DNA of 64,000 bases. It comes from Mesorhizobium sp. 113-3-3. Its GTDB lineage: Bacteria; Pseudomonadota; Alphaproteobacteria; Rhizobiales; Rhizobiaceae. The notes under the pieces are model-generated. The model was not told where the DNA came from and made no database searches. It saw only the letters and a list, made by a program, of their open reading frames with translations. This document shows positions 48,324 through 55,773 of the stretch, in pieces; position 1 is the stretch's first letter; the number at the start of each line of letters is the position of its first letter. Made by a program: the position numbers and the translations under genes. The stretch covers positions 930,001-994,000 of the forward strand of contig NZ_AP023243.1 of NCBI RefSeq assembly GCF_016756495.1. Direction: 5' to 3'.

Positions 48324-48929
48324 TCATTTCCACCGGAACGAGTTGGACATCAGTTGCCACTGATCGACATTGTCGGCGCCCTTGGGCGCATAAAGGTCGA
48401 GCGCGACGAGCTTGCCGTCCTTGAAATAGAGGTAGCGCTCGTTTTCGAGGCGAACCTGCCGGTTGGTTACCGCGTTCGGCTCGGAGTTCGAGGTGTAGAC
48501 GATGCGGATCGCGGTGCCGGCCGGCAGCTTGACCTGCTTGACCGCGCTGACCCGCACAGCGCGTCCGGCGGCCTCGAGCTTGGCGACATAGTCCGCCTTG
48601 GCGCTGTCGACGGTCGGTGCGGCGTCGGCCCTGGAAACCGAGACAACGACCCCATCGAGCTTGTCGACGAAGCTTGCGCCGTCGGCGCGGTCGGACCGTG
48701 CCCAGCCCTCCGGCACTTTCAGGGCGAACCCTTGCGGCGAGGTGTAGTCGATGAAGACCTGCGAATCGGGAATGTCGCCCGGCGGGTTCTTCTCCGGCTG
48801 GACGGGCTTCTCGGCGGCCGAGGCCGGCAGGATGCCAAGGACCGGAACCAAGGCGGCTGCCGTGCCCAGGCTCGCCATGACGGCGAGAGCGGGCAGGACG
48901 CCGGTGGTTTTCCGAAAAAAGGTCTTCAT
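48324..48929 (-). CDS. Secreted protein of unknown family, first gene of the ABC export operon
   Basis: A 201-residue protein with a long N-terminal signal sequence (MKTFFRKTTGVLPALAVMASLGTAAALVPVLGILPASA, cleavage near 38). The mature part, FIDYTSPQGFALKVPEGWARSDRADGASFVDKLDGVVVSV..., looks like a PsbP/MOG1-type fold, seen in many small secreted proteins. No lipobox. It is first in a unit with two ABC ATPases and a permease, so it may be a periplasmic partner or cargo. Fold assignment is by pattern only. Confidence 0.75.
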   Translation of the reverse strand: MKTFFRKTTGVLPALAVMASLGTAAALVPVLGILPASAAEKPVQPEKNPPGDIPDSQVFIDYTSPQGFALKVPEGWARSDRADGASFVDKLDGVVVSVSRADAAPTVDSAKADYVAKLEAAGRAVRVSAVKQVKLPAGTAIRIVYTSNSEPNAVTNRQVRLENERYLYFKDGKLVALDLYAPKGADNVDQWQLMSNSFRWK

Positions 48930-49004
48930 TTTCCGCGGCCTTTCGATGAACGGTCAGGTCCATTCATCATACCGCTGCAAGCTTACGGGCGGGTCGCCGG
49001 CCTC

Positions 49005-49018
49005 ATACGCTTTGGTAA
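49005..49018. promoter_or_regulatory. ATAC-N6-GTAA motif, site 2
   Basis: ATAC, six bases (GCTTTG), GTAA, 76 bases before the start of the secreted protein and ABC export operon. Same pattern as the sites at 44307 and 52498. Confidence 0.4.
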
Positions 49019-49060
49019 ACTATTGGCGCTCTGGTACGTTTCCGGCACCAGCTCTCAGCC

Positions 49061-50440
49061 CTATGACGCCGGCGATCTCACCAGCGGAAAGCTCACCACC
49101 ACGGCGAGGCCAGGCTGACAATCGTCAAGGGCGATGGATGCGCCATGCAGATCGGCGATGGCCCGCACCAGGCTCAGCCCAAGGCCGTTGCCCGGCGTCG
49201 ATCGGCTGTGGTCCAGCCGGTAGAGCCGCTGAAACACTTTTTCGCGCTCGTCGGCGGCAATGCCGGGTCCGTTGTCGGCGACAGTGGCAAGGACACGCTC
49301 GCCCTGGCGCGTCACCGACAGTTTGATGGTCGTGCCGGGCGGGCAATGGCGCAGCGCATTCTCGACCAGATTGGCATACATCTGCGTCAACAGTTCCCGG
49401 TCGCCATGAATCGGGTCTGCCGTTTCACGCAGTTGCGTCGACACCAACGACTTTCCGTCGTCCTCGGCAACGTCGGTGTAGATCTCGGCTATGATTTCCA
49501 GCACCTCGCCGAGATCGAGATCGGTGAACCGCGCCTTGCGGGCGCCGGCCTCGATCTGGGCGATGCGCAACAGCGCATCGAAGGTCTCGTTGATCTGGTG
49601 ACCCTCCGCACGTGCGTCGGCCAGATCATCGGAGACGTCCTGATGCCGCGTTGCCTTGTCGGCGGCGCCCTCCAGGATCATCTGCAGCCGGTTGAGCGGC
49701 GTCTTCAGATCGTGCGCGATGTTGGCGCTGACCTGCTTCATGCCGTCCACCAGGCCCGACAGGCGATCGAGCGCCGCGTTGACCTGGCCGGAGACGATGT
49801 CGATGTCGTCACCCGTGCCGGTCAACGGAATGCGGGTATCGAGCCGGCCATGCGAGACATCGACCATGGTGGCGGCAATGCCGTCGAGACGGCGCTGGAC
49901 ACGCGAGGCAAGCAGCGCGCCGCCGGCGACCGCCAAGCCGGTGATGATCAGGGTTGCCCAGCCGAAGCTCATCATCGCCACGGTTTCCAGCTCCTCCGTT
50001 TCGGAGAGACTGAAGGCGACCGTCAGATTGTTGCCGCCGACCGAACCGGAATAGGCGCGATACTCCGTATCCGGAGGCACGCCTGGCAACACGGCGTCGA
50101 ACGCCGAGAACCCGTCGGGAAGCCCGGCGGCGGTGAAATTGCCGGCCAGGTGGTTTCCGGCCGGGTCGGTCAGCGAAAACAGCTGTTCTTTCTTCGGGCT
50201 GAGCTTCGCATGGCTTTCGATCGTGGCGACAAGGTCCTCCAGATCGTTCGGGGCATAGGTGGCGGCGACGACCGAATAGGTTTCCTTGATGTTCTCGTCG
50301 AGCCGTTCGGCAAGATCGGCGCTCATCATCTGGTAGACGATGGCGCCCGACAGCACGAAGGCCAGCATGAACAGGAAGCCGAATGTCAGGGCGAGCCGGA
50401 ACGGCGTGCTGCGCAGCAGGCGAGACCAGGTCCCGATCAT
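49061..50440 (-). CDS. Sensor histidine kinase
   Basis: A 459-residue membrane kinase. First helix at residues 15-37, a periplasmic sensing part to about 157, second helix ~160-178, HAMP ~180-230, then HisKA with the phosphorylated His243 (NIAHDLKTPLNRLQ), N-box LVENALRHCPPGT, G1 box VADNGPGIAADER and G2 box GNGLGLSLV. It overlaps the response regulator gene by four bases. The sensor part has no recognised domain. The operon just downstream (48929 onward) is a likely target. Confidence 0.92.
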   Translation of the reverse strand: MIGTWSRLLRSTPFRLALTFGFLFMLAFVLSGAIVYQMMSADLAERLDENIKETYSVVAATYAPNDLEDLVATIESHAKLSPKKEQLFSLTDPAGNHLAGNFTAAGLPDGFSAFDAVLPGVPPDTEYRAYSGSVGGNNLTVAFSLSETEELETVAMMSFGWATLIITGLAVAGGALLASRVQRRLDGIAATMVDVSHGRLDTRIPLTGTGDDIDIVSGQVNAALDRLSGLVDGMKQVSANIAHDLKTPLNRLQMILEGAADKATRHQDVSDDLADARAEGHQINETFDALLRIAQIEAGARKARFTDLDLGEVLEIIAEIYTDVAEDDGKSLVSTQLRETADPIHGDRELLTQMYANLVENALRHCPPGTTIKLSVTRQGERVLATVADNGPGIAADEREKVFQRLYRLDHSRSTPGNGLGLSLVRAIADLHGASIALDDCQPGLAVVVSFPLVRSPAS

Positions 50441-51120
50441 GGCGCAAGCGGCGCGTGCAGGCTGTAGCCGGTGTTGCGGATGGTGTGGATGAGCTGGGCC
50501 TCGAACGGCTTGTCGACCTTGGCCCGCAGCCGGCTGATATGGGTCTCGACCACGCTGGTCTTGGGGTCGAAATGAAAGTCCCAGACGCGCTCCAGAAGCA
50601 TGGTGCGGGTGATGACGCGGCCTTCGCCGCGCATCAGCACCTCGAGCAGGCTGAATTCGCGCGGCTGCAGGTCGATCGGCTGGCCGTGACGCGTGACGCG
50701 CCGCATGATGAGGTCCATCTCGAGGTCGGCGACCCGCAGCACCGTCTTCTGCTCCTGCGCCGCCGGCCGGCGGCCGAGCGCATTGATGCGGGCAAGCAGC
50801 TCGGAAAAGGCGAAGGGCTTGACCAGATAGTCGTCGCCGCCGGCCTCCAGACCCTCGACGCGATCGTCGATGCCGCCGATCGAGGTGAGGAAGATCGCCG
50901 GCGTGCGCACGCCGGCCGCGCGCACCGCCTTGATCATCGACAGACCATCGAGACCCGGGATCATGCGGTCGGCGATGATCACGTCATAGCTGCCGCTGGT
51001 GGCGGCGAAAAGCGCGTCATGGCCGTTGCGCAGGAGGTCGCAGACATGGCCGGCCTCGGTCAGTCCCCTGACGATATAGTCCGCTGTCTTGTGGTCGTCT
51101 TCGACAAGAAGAAGTCGCAT
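50437..51120 (-). CDS. OmpR-family response regulator
   Basis: A 227-residue regulator with receiver domain (acidic pocket Glu7-Asp9, phosphorylation site Asp51 in IIADRMIPG, conserved Lys in LVKPFAF) and a C-terminal winged helix (REFSLLEVLMRGEGRVITRTMLLERVWDF...VVETHISRLRAKVDKPF). The ATG at 51120 is preferred to 51192. The proteins fit the CusR/QseB-like group. OmpR-type regulators bind paired short half-sites, consistent with the motif found at 44307, 49005 and 52498. Confidence 0.93.
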   Translation of the reverse strand: MRLLLVEDDHKTADYIVRGLTEAGHVCDLLRNGHDALFAATSGSYDVIIADRMIPGLDGLSMIKAVRAAGVRTPAIFLTSIGGIDDRVEGLEAGGDDYLVKPFAFSELLARINALGRRPAAQEQKTVLRVADLEMDLIMRRVTRHGQPIDLQPREFSLLEVLMRGEGRVITRTMLLERVWDFHFDPKTSVVETHISRLRAKVDKPFEAQLIHTIRNTGYSLHAPLAP

Positions 51121-51210
51121 GGCTGTTCCGGTTGATCGCCGATATCGGGCACAGGCTATCACCGGCATGGCCTCGTTCCTAGGATGGCACACACCGCCAG
51201 ACGCCGAGGC

Positions 51211-52005
51211 CTAATCCGACTCCAGCAGGATCTCGTCGGCATCGTCGGCGGTCTTCTTCAGTGTCATGTAGAGAACAAGTGCCGCGATGCAGGCCAGGAA
51301 GATCAGGCTGGTGAAGGTGGTGCCGAAACCGAGGCCGCCATATTCGACCGGCTGCGACAGAAGATCGCCGAAAGAGGCGCCGAGCGGGCGCGTCAGGATG
51401 TAGGCCAGCCAGAAGGCCAGGATGGCGTCGAGGTGGATGAGATAATAGGCAAGCGCGATCAGCGCGATGACGCCGCCGAACATGAGGCCCGAGGTGAGAT
51501 AGCCCATGTCGAAGCTCTCGGCGACGAGATCGCCGGCGGCGGTGCCGAGCGAGAAGGTGAACAGGATCGCCAGCCAGTAGAAGATCTCGCGCCGGGTGGT
51601 GAAGATGGTGTGGATCGACAGCGTTCTTTCGCTGGCGTACCAGACCGCGAAGGTGGCCACGAGCGCGACCGAGAAGGCAATCGTCGTCGTCTGCAGGCGC
51701 ACGCCGAACGTGTCGACGAGGTTGTCGGTGATCAAGGTGCCGACGACGCTGATCAGCACCACCGCCAGCCAGTAGGCCCAGGGCACGTAGCGCTTCTGCG
51801 CGAACTGCAGGCCAAGGGCGACGATCAGCACGCCGGTCATGATCAGCGAGGTGACGGTCAGCCCGAGCCCGAGATTGACGGCGAGATAGTCGGCCGCCGT
51901 CTCGCCCATGGTGACCGCCATCAGCTTGATCAGCCAGAAGTCGAGCGTAACCTCCGGAACCCTGTTCAGGCTCTGTACGGCAGGCTGCTTGTTGGTTGGG
52001 AGCAT
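51211..52005 (-). CDS. COG4705 / DUF347 membrane protein
   Basis: A 264-residue integral membrane protein with about eight hydrophobic segments. The family repeats are visible as VTLDFWLIKLMAVTMGETAADYLAVN, YWLAVVLISVVGTLITDNLVD, and FYWLAILFTFSLGTAAGDLVAE. COG4705 proteins are annotated as membrane-anchored proteins without an assigned reaction. Start at 52005 (MLPTNKQPA); the frame is open to 52120. It lies just upstream of the response regulator gene on the same strand, 90 bases apart, so it may be in the same unit. Confidence 0.85.
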   Translation of the reverse strand: MLPTNKQPAVQSLNRVPEVTLDFWLIKLMAVTMGETAADYLAVNLGLGLTVTSLIMTGVLIVALGLQFAQKRYVPWAYWLAVVLISVVGTLITDNLVDTFGVRLQTTTIAFSVALVATFAVWYASERTLSIHTIFTTRREIFYWLAILFTFSLGTAAGDLVAESFDMGYLTSGLMFGGVIALIALAYYLIHLDAILAFWLAYILTRPLGASFGDLLSQPVEYGGLGFGTTFTSLIFLACIAALVLYMTLKKTADDADEILLESD

Positions 52006-52123
52006 GGCTGAGGTCCTGAGGTTGATGGTTGCGGCGGGAGGAAAGCGCATCGCGAGGGGGGTCGTGCGATCCGTCCCCTGCACACCCTCGGATGAGGCCC
52101 GAGGGTGCTTTGGACGGCATGAA

Positions 52124-52381
52124 TTACTTGCCCATGACTTTCATCGCCTGGGCGAAGAAGTCGTCGGCACGCTTGTCGTCGTCGGCATTGCAGCGTTCGA
52201 TCCCCTTGGTCTCCAGCTCCGAGACCTTGTTCTTGTCGGCGTCATTGAGCTTGGCTGCCGCTTCAGCGGCACGAAGGGCCTTCAAGCTTTCCTCACAAGG
52301 CGCGGGGGCCGCGTAAGCGGTGGAAATCGCTGTCGAGACAGCGAGGGTCCCCGCTGCGATGGCAAGTGAAAATCGTCTCAT
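52124..52381 (-). CDS. Small periplasmic protein, unknown family
   Basis: An 85-residue secreted protein: signal peptide MRRFSLAIAAGTLAVSTAISTAYA, cleaved near 24, then a helical acidic domain with two cysteines (PCEESLKALRAAEAAAKLND...GIERCNADDDKRADDFFAQAMKVMGK). The two cysteines could form a disulfide. I do not recognise a family. It is preceded by an ATAC-N6-GTAA motif, as are two other units near the two-component system. The 261-bp gap above it (52382-52642) shows only that motif. Confidence 0.75.
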   Translation of the reverse strand: MRRFSLAIAAGTLAVSTAISTAYAAPAPCEESLKALRAAEAAAKLNDADKNKVSELETKGIERCNADDDKRADDFFAQAMKVMGK

Positions 52382-52497
52382 GAAACCATTCCCTATCCAT
52401 GCCGGTGGTCCGGCTGCCGTAATTGAAGCCGACCCCTAATTGGCGGGCCGGCATTCGGACATTAGGGACGCGACTTCACTGCAGCCTGTCGCGGGGC

Positions 52498-52511
52498 ATA
52501 CAAATTCGTAA
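52498..52511. promoter_or_regulatory. ATAC-N6-GTAA motif, site 3
   Basis: ATAC, six bases (AAATTC), GTAA, 117 bases before the small periplasmic protein gene. ACAAAT-N2-GTAAG is shared with site 1. Confidence 0.4.
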
Positions 52512-52642
52512 GGAAGACCGTGATTGGCGCAAAAGGCCTTTACGAACGCCGCGCGCTGCGCTGATAGAAGTGACCGCCTTGTATCCGCCATCAATGGCGC
52601 GCCCCAGTTCCGAACCTGCAATCCGTGCCCCAGGAAACACGA

Positions 52643-53278
52643 ATGACCTACGCGTCCCTCAAGCCGGTTTCACAGGCCTTCGTGCAGCGCAAGCGGCTGA
52701 TCTTCGTGCGGGCTGCGGCAGTGCTGGCGGTGCTGCTTTTGTTTCTCACCAAGCCGGCGCTCAGCGAAGGCTCGAACGGGCACGAAACGCTCGAATTCCT
52801 GGGCTTCTGCCTGGTGCTTGCCTGCGTTGCCGGCCGGCTGTGGAGCATCCTCTATGTCGGCGGCAAGAAGAACGAGGAGCTGGTTTCGACGGGACCGTTC
52901 TCGATGAGCCAGAACCCGCTCTATTTCTTCTCGACGGTCGGCGCGGTCGGCATCGGTCTGCTCTACGGCTCACTGGTGGCGGCGGCCGTGCTTGGCGTCG
53001 CCAGCTTTCTCATCTTCCGTGTCACGGCGCGCAAGGAGGCCGAGTATCTGCTTGGCAAGTTCGGCCCGGCCTACACCGCCTATATCAAGGCGACGCCCCG
53101 CTTCTGGCCGAACCCGCTGCTCTACCGCGACGACGACCAGCTGCAGTTTTCGACGCGCGCGCTCAAGCGCACCTTCTTTGACGGGCTCTATTTCCTCGCC
53201 ATCTTCCCGGCCATCGAGCTGATCGAGTATTTCCGGGAGACGGGCCTGCTGTTCCCGGCGTTCGTCACGCTGTACTGA
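52643..53278 (+). CDS. Isoprenylcysteine carboxyl methyltransferase-like membrane protein
   Basis: A 211-residue membrane protein with about four hydrophobic segments and the ICMT/PEMT-type C-terminal signature: VSTGPFSMSQNPLYFFS followed by RVTARKEAEYLLGKFGPAYTAYIKATPRFWP. Bacterial members methylate unknown substrates with S-adenosylmethionine. ATG at 52643 (MTYASLKPVS) is preferred over a GTG at 52625. It stands alone, 29 bases before a C39-like peptidase gene, which could be co-transcribed. Confidence 0.85.
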   Translation: MTYASLKPVSQAFVQRKRLIFVRAAAVLAVLLLFLTKPALSEGSNGHETLEFLGFCLVLACVAGRLWSILYVGGKKNEELVSTGPFSMSQNPLYFFSTVGAVGIGLLYGSLVAAAVLGVASFLIFRVTARKEAEYLLGKFGPAYTAYIKATPRFWPNPLLYRDDDQLQFSTRALKRTFFDGLYFLAIFPAIELIEYFRETGLLFPAFVTLY

Positions 53279-53307
53279 TCGGCCATTGTCGGGCTAATTT
53301 GCGGGTC

Positions 53308-54369
53308 ATGCCGCACTTCCAGGAGCCTGCAGTCTCGGCGCAAAGCGAAGGGGTCCGTGTGTTCACCACCGAACACGCGGCCGCCTGGGCCGAGCTGATT
53401 GCGGCGGCGCCGGCCGAGATCGGCGATCGCCTGGCGGCGTTGCGGAAGATCGCCGGGGTTACCGGCGTGGCGCATTGCGGCGAGGGCCGCCCGGAGGCGA
53501 TCGTGGTCGGGCAGCGCCGGCCGGCTGCGGCGATGATGCGCATCGCCCTGTTCTGGACTGCCGCGAACATCAGCGCCGGCGCGCGCCTGCTCGAGGCGCT
53601 GGAGAAGGAAGCGCTCGCGCAAGACGTGCTCTGCCTGCGCGCCGACGAAGACACGGTGCGGCACATTGGCGGCCAGTGGGAGCGCCGCGATGGCTTCCTG
53701 CAGCGCTGGATCGGCATCGAACCAGTCCGCCGGCGCAGTCAGGTTCCGCCGTCCTGGCCGCAGACGGCCGGTTTTACCTGTGGGCCGTCAGCGCTGGCCA
53801 TGGCAATGGCCGGGCTCGATCCGGCCTTGCTGCCGGACCGGGCGCTGGAGGTCGAGCTCTGGCGCGAGGCGACCACCATCATCGGCCCAAGCGGGCCGGG
53901 CGGCTGCGACCCCTACGGCCTGGCGCTGGCGGCGCACCGGCGCGGGCTGCGGGTCGAAATCTTCATGAGCAGCGCCGAACCGATCTTCCTCGACCGCGCC
54001 AGTTCGGAGGAAAGGCGCGGGCTGATGAGCTTCGTCCAGGCCGGCTTCAGGCGCGAGGCCGAAGCCGCGTCATTGCCGATCGAGGCACGCGCCTTTGCCG
54101 TCGAAGAGATCGGCCAGGCGCTCGACCGCGGCTTCTCGGCGCTGGTGCTGATCGACCATGCGCCGATGATGGGCGACACGTGCCCGCACTGGGTGCTCGT
54201 CCACGGCCATGGCGACGGGGTCTATTTCGTCAATGACCCCTGGATCGAGCCTGACCGGCTTGAACAGCCTATGGACGTCGTCGACCTCCCGGTCAGGGCG
54301 GCGGAGCTCGACCGAATGGCCTGGTACGGCAACCCGGCGTATCGGGCGGCGGTGCTGATCGGGCGATAA
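53308..54369 (+). CDS. Peptidase C39-like family protein (DUF3335 type)
   Basis: A 353-residue protein. The C-terminal two thirds carry a papain-like triad: Cys158 in QTAGFTCGPSALAMAM, His294 in PHWVLVHGHGDGVYFVNDP, and Asp310 in the same segment. These match the Peptidase_C39-like/DUF3335 family. The first ~135 residues form another domain that I cannot name with confidence. It may correspond to the acetyltransferase-like domain that is fused to this peptidase in some bacteria. No signal peptide, so it is cytosolic, which is unusual for a C39 leader peptidase without an ABC part. Confidence 0.8.
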   Translation: MPHFQEPAVSAQSEGVRVFTTEHAAAWAELIAAAPAEIGDRLAALRKIAGVTGVAHCGEGRPEAIVVGQRRPAAAMMRIALFWTAANISAGARLLEALEKEALAQDVLCLRADEDTVRHIGGQWERRDGFLQRWIGIEPVRRRSQVPPSWPQTAGFTCGPSALAMAMAGLDPALLPDRALEVELWREATTIIGPSGPGGCDPYGLALAAHRRGLRVEIFMSSAEPIFLDRASSEERRGLMSFVQAGFRREAEAASLPIEARAFAVEEIGQALDRGFSALVLIDHAPMMGDTCPHWVLVHGHGDGVYFVNDPWIEPDRLEQPMDVVDLPVRAAELDRMAWYGNPAYRAAVLIGR

Positions 54370-54395
54370 TTTCTGGATTGGCTGAGACGCCCGTC

Positions 54396-54585
54396 ACTTC
54401 GTCATCCACGGGCGGAGCAGCCGCGTAGCGGCGTCGCGGAGACCCGAGGATCCATGCCGGGACCTATGCCACGGAATGCAGCGGAGCAGAATTCTGCACG
54501 GTGGCAGCGCGTTGGGGTCCCGGCATGGATCCTATGGTCTGCGCCGCGTCGCTTCGCTCCTTGCTTCGCCATAGGATGACGAAGT
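54396..54585. repeat. 190-bp inverted repeat element
   Basis: Ends ACTTCGTCATCC and GGATGACGAAGT are perfect inverted copies. Inside, GGATCCATGCCGGGACC (54448-54464) and GGTCCCGGCATGGATCC (54516-54532) are also perfectly inverted. It fills most of the 304-bp gap between the peptidase gene and the convergent NTF2-like gene. No gene in it. Confidence 0.85.
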
Positions 54586-54673
54586 CGGGAGGGGCTCCGC
54601 CAATCCCGAAGGTCTATGATAAGCCGACGAACGAACGGCGAAATCCCCCCAACCCGTCCCCGCTACGGCGCTC

Positions 54674-55159
54674 CTAAACCCCCAGCGGGTACGGCATGTA
54701 GCCGACGAAGCCGGCGATCTTCCAGCTGCCTTCGACCTTCCGGCAGAAATACAGCGTCTGCCATTTCAAGCGGTCGACGCTGCCGTCGGCCTTGGCGATG
54801 GAGCCGTCGAATTTCTTGTGCAACACGGCGCGGTCGCCGTCGACGTCGATATCGCGCAGGTTGGTGACGCGAAACAGCGCCTCGCGCAGCGGCTCGGCGA
54901 ATTTGGTCGCCGCCGTCTCCTTGGCCTGGCGCAGCCACTCGTCGCGATAAATCTCCAGCCTCGGGAATTGCAACCGCCAGGCGTCGGCATTGGCGAGGAA
55001 ATGCGCATGCATGCCGAAGAAGCTCTCGGCGATGAAATCGTTCTCGACCATGGACCAGTCCTGGCCGATGAAGGCATCGATGTCGCGCCGCACCAGCATC
55101 TCCCAAAGCGCGTGGCGGTCGGCGTCGCCTGACGGAAACGGGTTCTTGTCGAAGGTCAT
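54674..55159 (-). CDS. NTF2/SnoaL-like hypothetical protein
   Basis: A 161-residue cytosolic protein with the look of an NTF2-like (cone) fold: helical start HALWEMLVRRDIDAFIGQDWSMVENDFI and a strand-rich end with WQTLYFCRKVEGSWKIAGFVGYMPYPLG. Start at 55159 (MTFDKNPFP); the frame stays open to 55258, over the operator. It is divergent from ridA with a large palindrome between them. NTF2-like proteins are often small isomerases or hydrolases; the role here is unknown but probably tied to the ridA/amidohydrolase pathway. Confidence 0.7.
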   Translation of the reverse strand: MTFDKNPFPSGDADRHALWEMLVRRDIDAFIGQDWSMVENDFIAESFFGMHAHFLANADAWRLQFPRLEIYRDEWLRQAKETAATKFAEPLREALFRVTNLRDIDVDGDRAVLHKKFDGSIAKADGSVDRLKWQTLYFCRKVEGSWKIAGFVGYMPYPLGV

Positions 55160-55248
55160 TCTCGGTCTCTCCAGTCTCGCACAGGCATCGGTCCGTCGCG
55201 GCTTGAAAGCCGTCCGGCAGGCGCGCACGATGCAAGCGCTCCTGTAAT

Positions 55249-55280
55249 AAAGCAACATGAATTTCGAAGAATGTTGCTTT
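55249..55280. promoter_or_regulatory. Large palindrome in the NTF2-like/ridA divergent gap, candidate RpiR operator
   Basis: AAAGCAACAT, twelve bases, ATGTTGCTTT: perfect 10-bp arms. The left 17 bases (AAAGCAACATGAATTTC) match 15 of 17 with 60126-60142, in front of the RpiR regulator gene. A shared operator is likely. Confidence 0.6.
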
Positions 55281-55379
55281 CCAACAAGGGCCCTATCGGG
55301 ACCGGCCCGATCGCGCTAAATCTGCGGCGAAGCGGATGCCGCCCTGGTGTCCTCTCGCAAAATCAGAGGAGGCGATCCC

Positions 55380-55745
55380 GTGCCCAAGCAGACTTTTGGA
55401 GCATCCCACGTGCCGCTGTCGCCCGCCGTGCGGGCCGGCGACTTCGTCTATGTCTCGGGCCAGGTTCCGGTCGGCAGCGACGGCATCGTGGTCAAGGGCG
55501 GCATCACGGAACAGACCGAGCAGGTGCTCGCCAATGTGAAAGCGGCGCTGGCCTTGGCCGGGTGCACCCTGGACGATGTGGTGAAAACCACCGTCTGGCT
55601 GGAAGACGCGCGCGATTTCGGCGCCTTCAACGCGGTTTACGCCAGGCATTTCCCAAAAAATCCGCCGGCGCGCACCACGGTCGAATCGCGGCTGATGATC
55701 GACATCAAGATCGAGGTCGAGGCCGTCGCCTATCGGCCGGTCTGA
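55380..55745 (+). CDS. ridA: RidA-family enamine/imine deaminase
   Basis: A 121-residue RidA (YjgF/YER057c/UK114) protein that hydrolyses reactive enamines/imines to ketones and ammonia. VRAGDFVYVSGQVPVG near the start; the family Arg in PARTTVESRLM and the end IKIEVEAVAY. It starts with GTG at 55380, as AGAGGAGG stands six bases before it. It precedes the amidohydrolase gene by 28 bases. This one may be dedicated to the local pathway rather than general housekeeping. Confidence 0.9.
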   Translation: MPKQTFGASHVPLSPAVRAGDFVYVSGQVPVGSDGIVVKGGITEQTEQVLANVKAALALAGCTLDDVVKTTVWLEDARDFGAFNAVYARHFPKNPPARTTVESRLMIDIKIEVEAVAYRPV

Positions 55746-55773
55746 CAGGCGCAACGAAGCGGAGGTTCCCCTC

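Noticed and set aside
52436..52621. A 61-codon minus-strand frame in the gap before the methyltransferase-like gene.
   Set aside because: No clear ribosome site, no family resemblance, and it covers the candidate regulatory motif at 52498.
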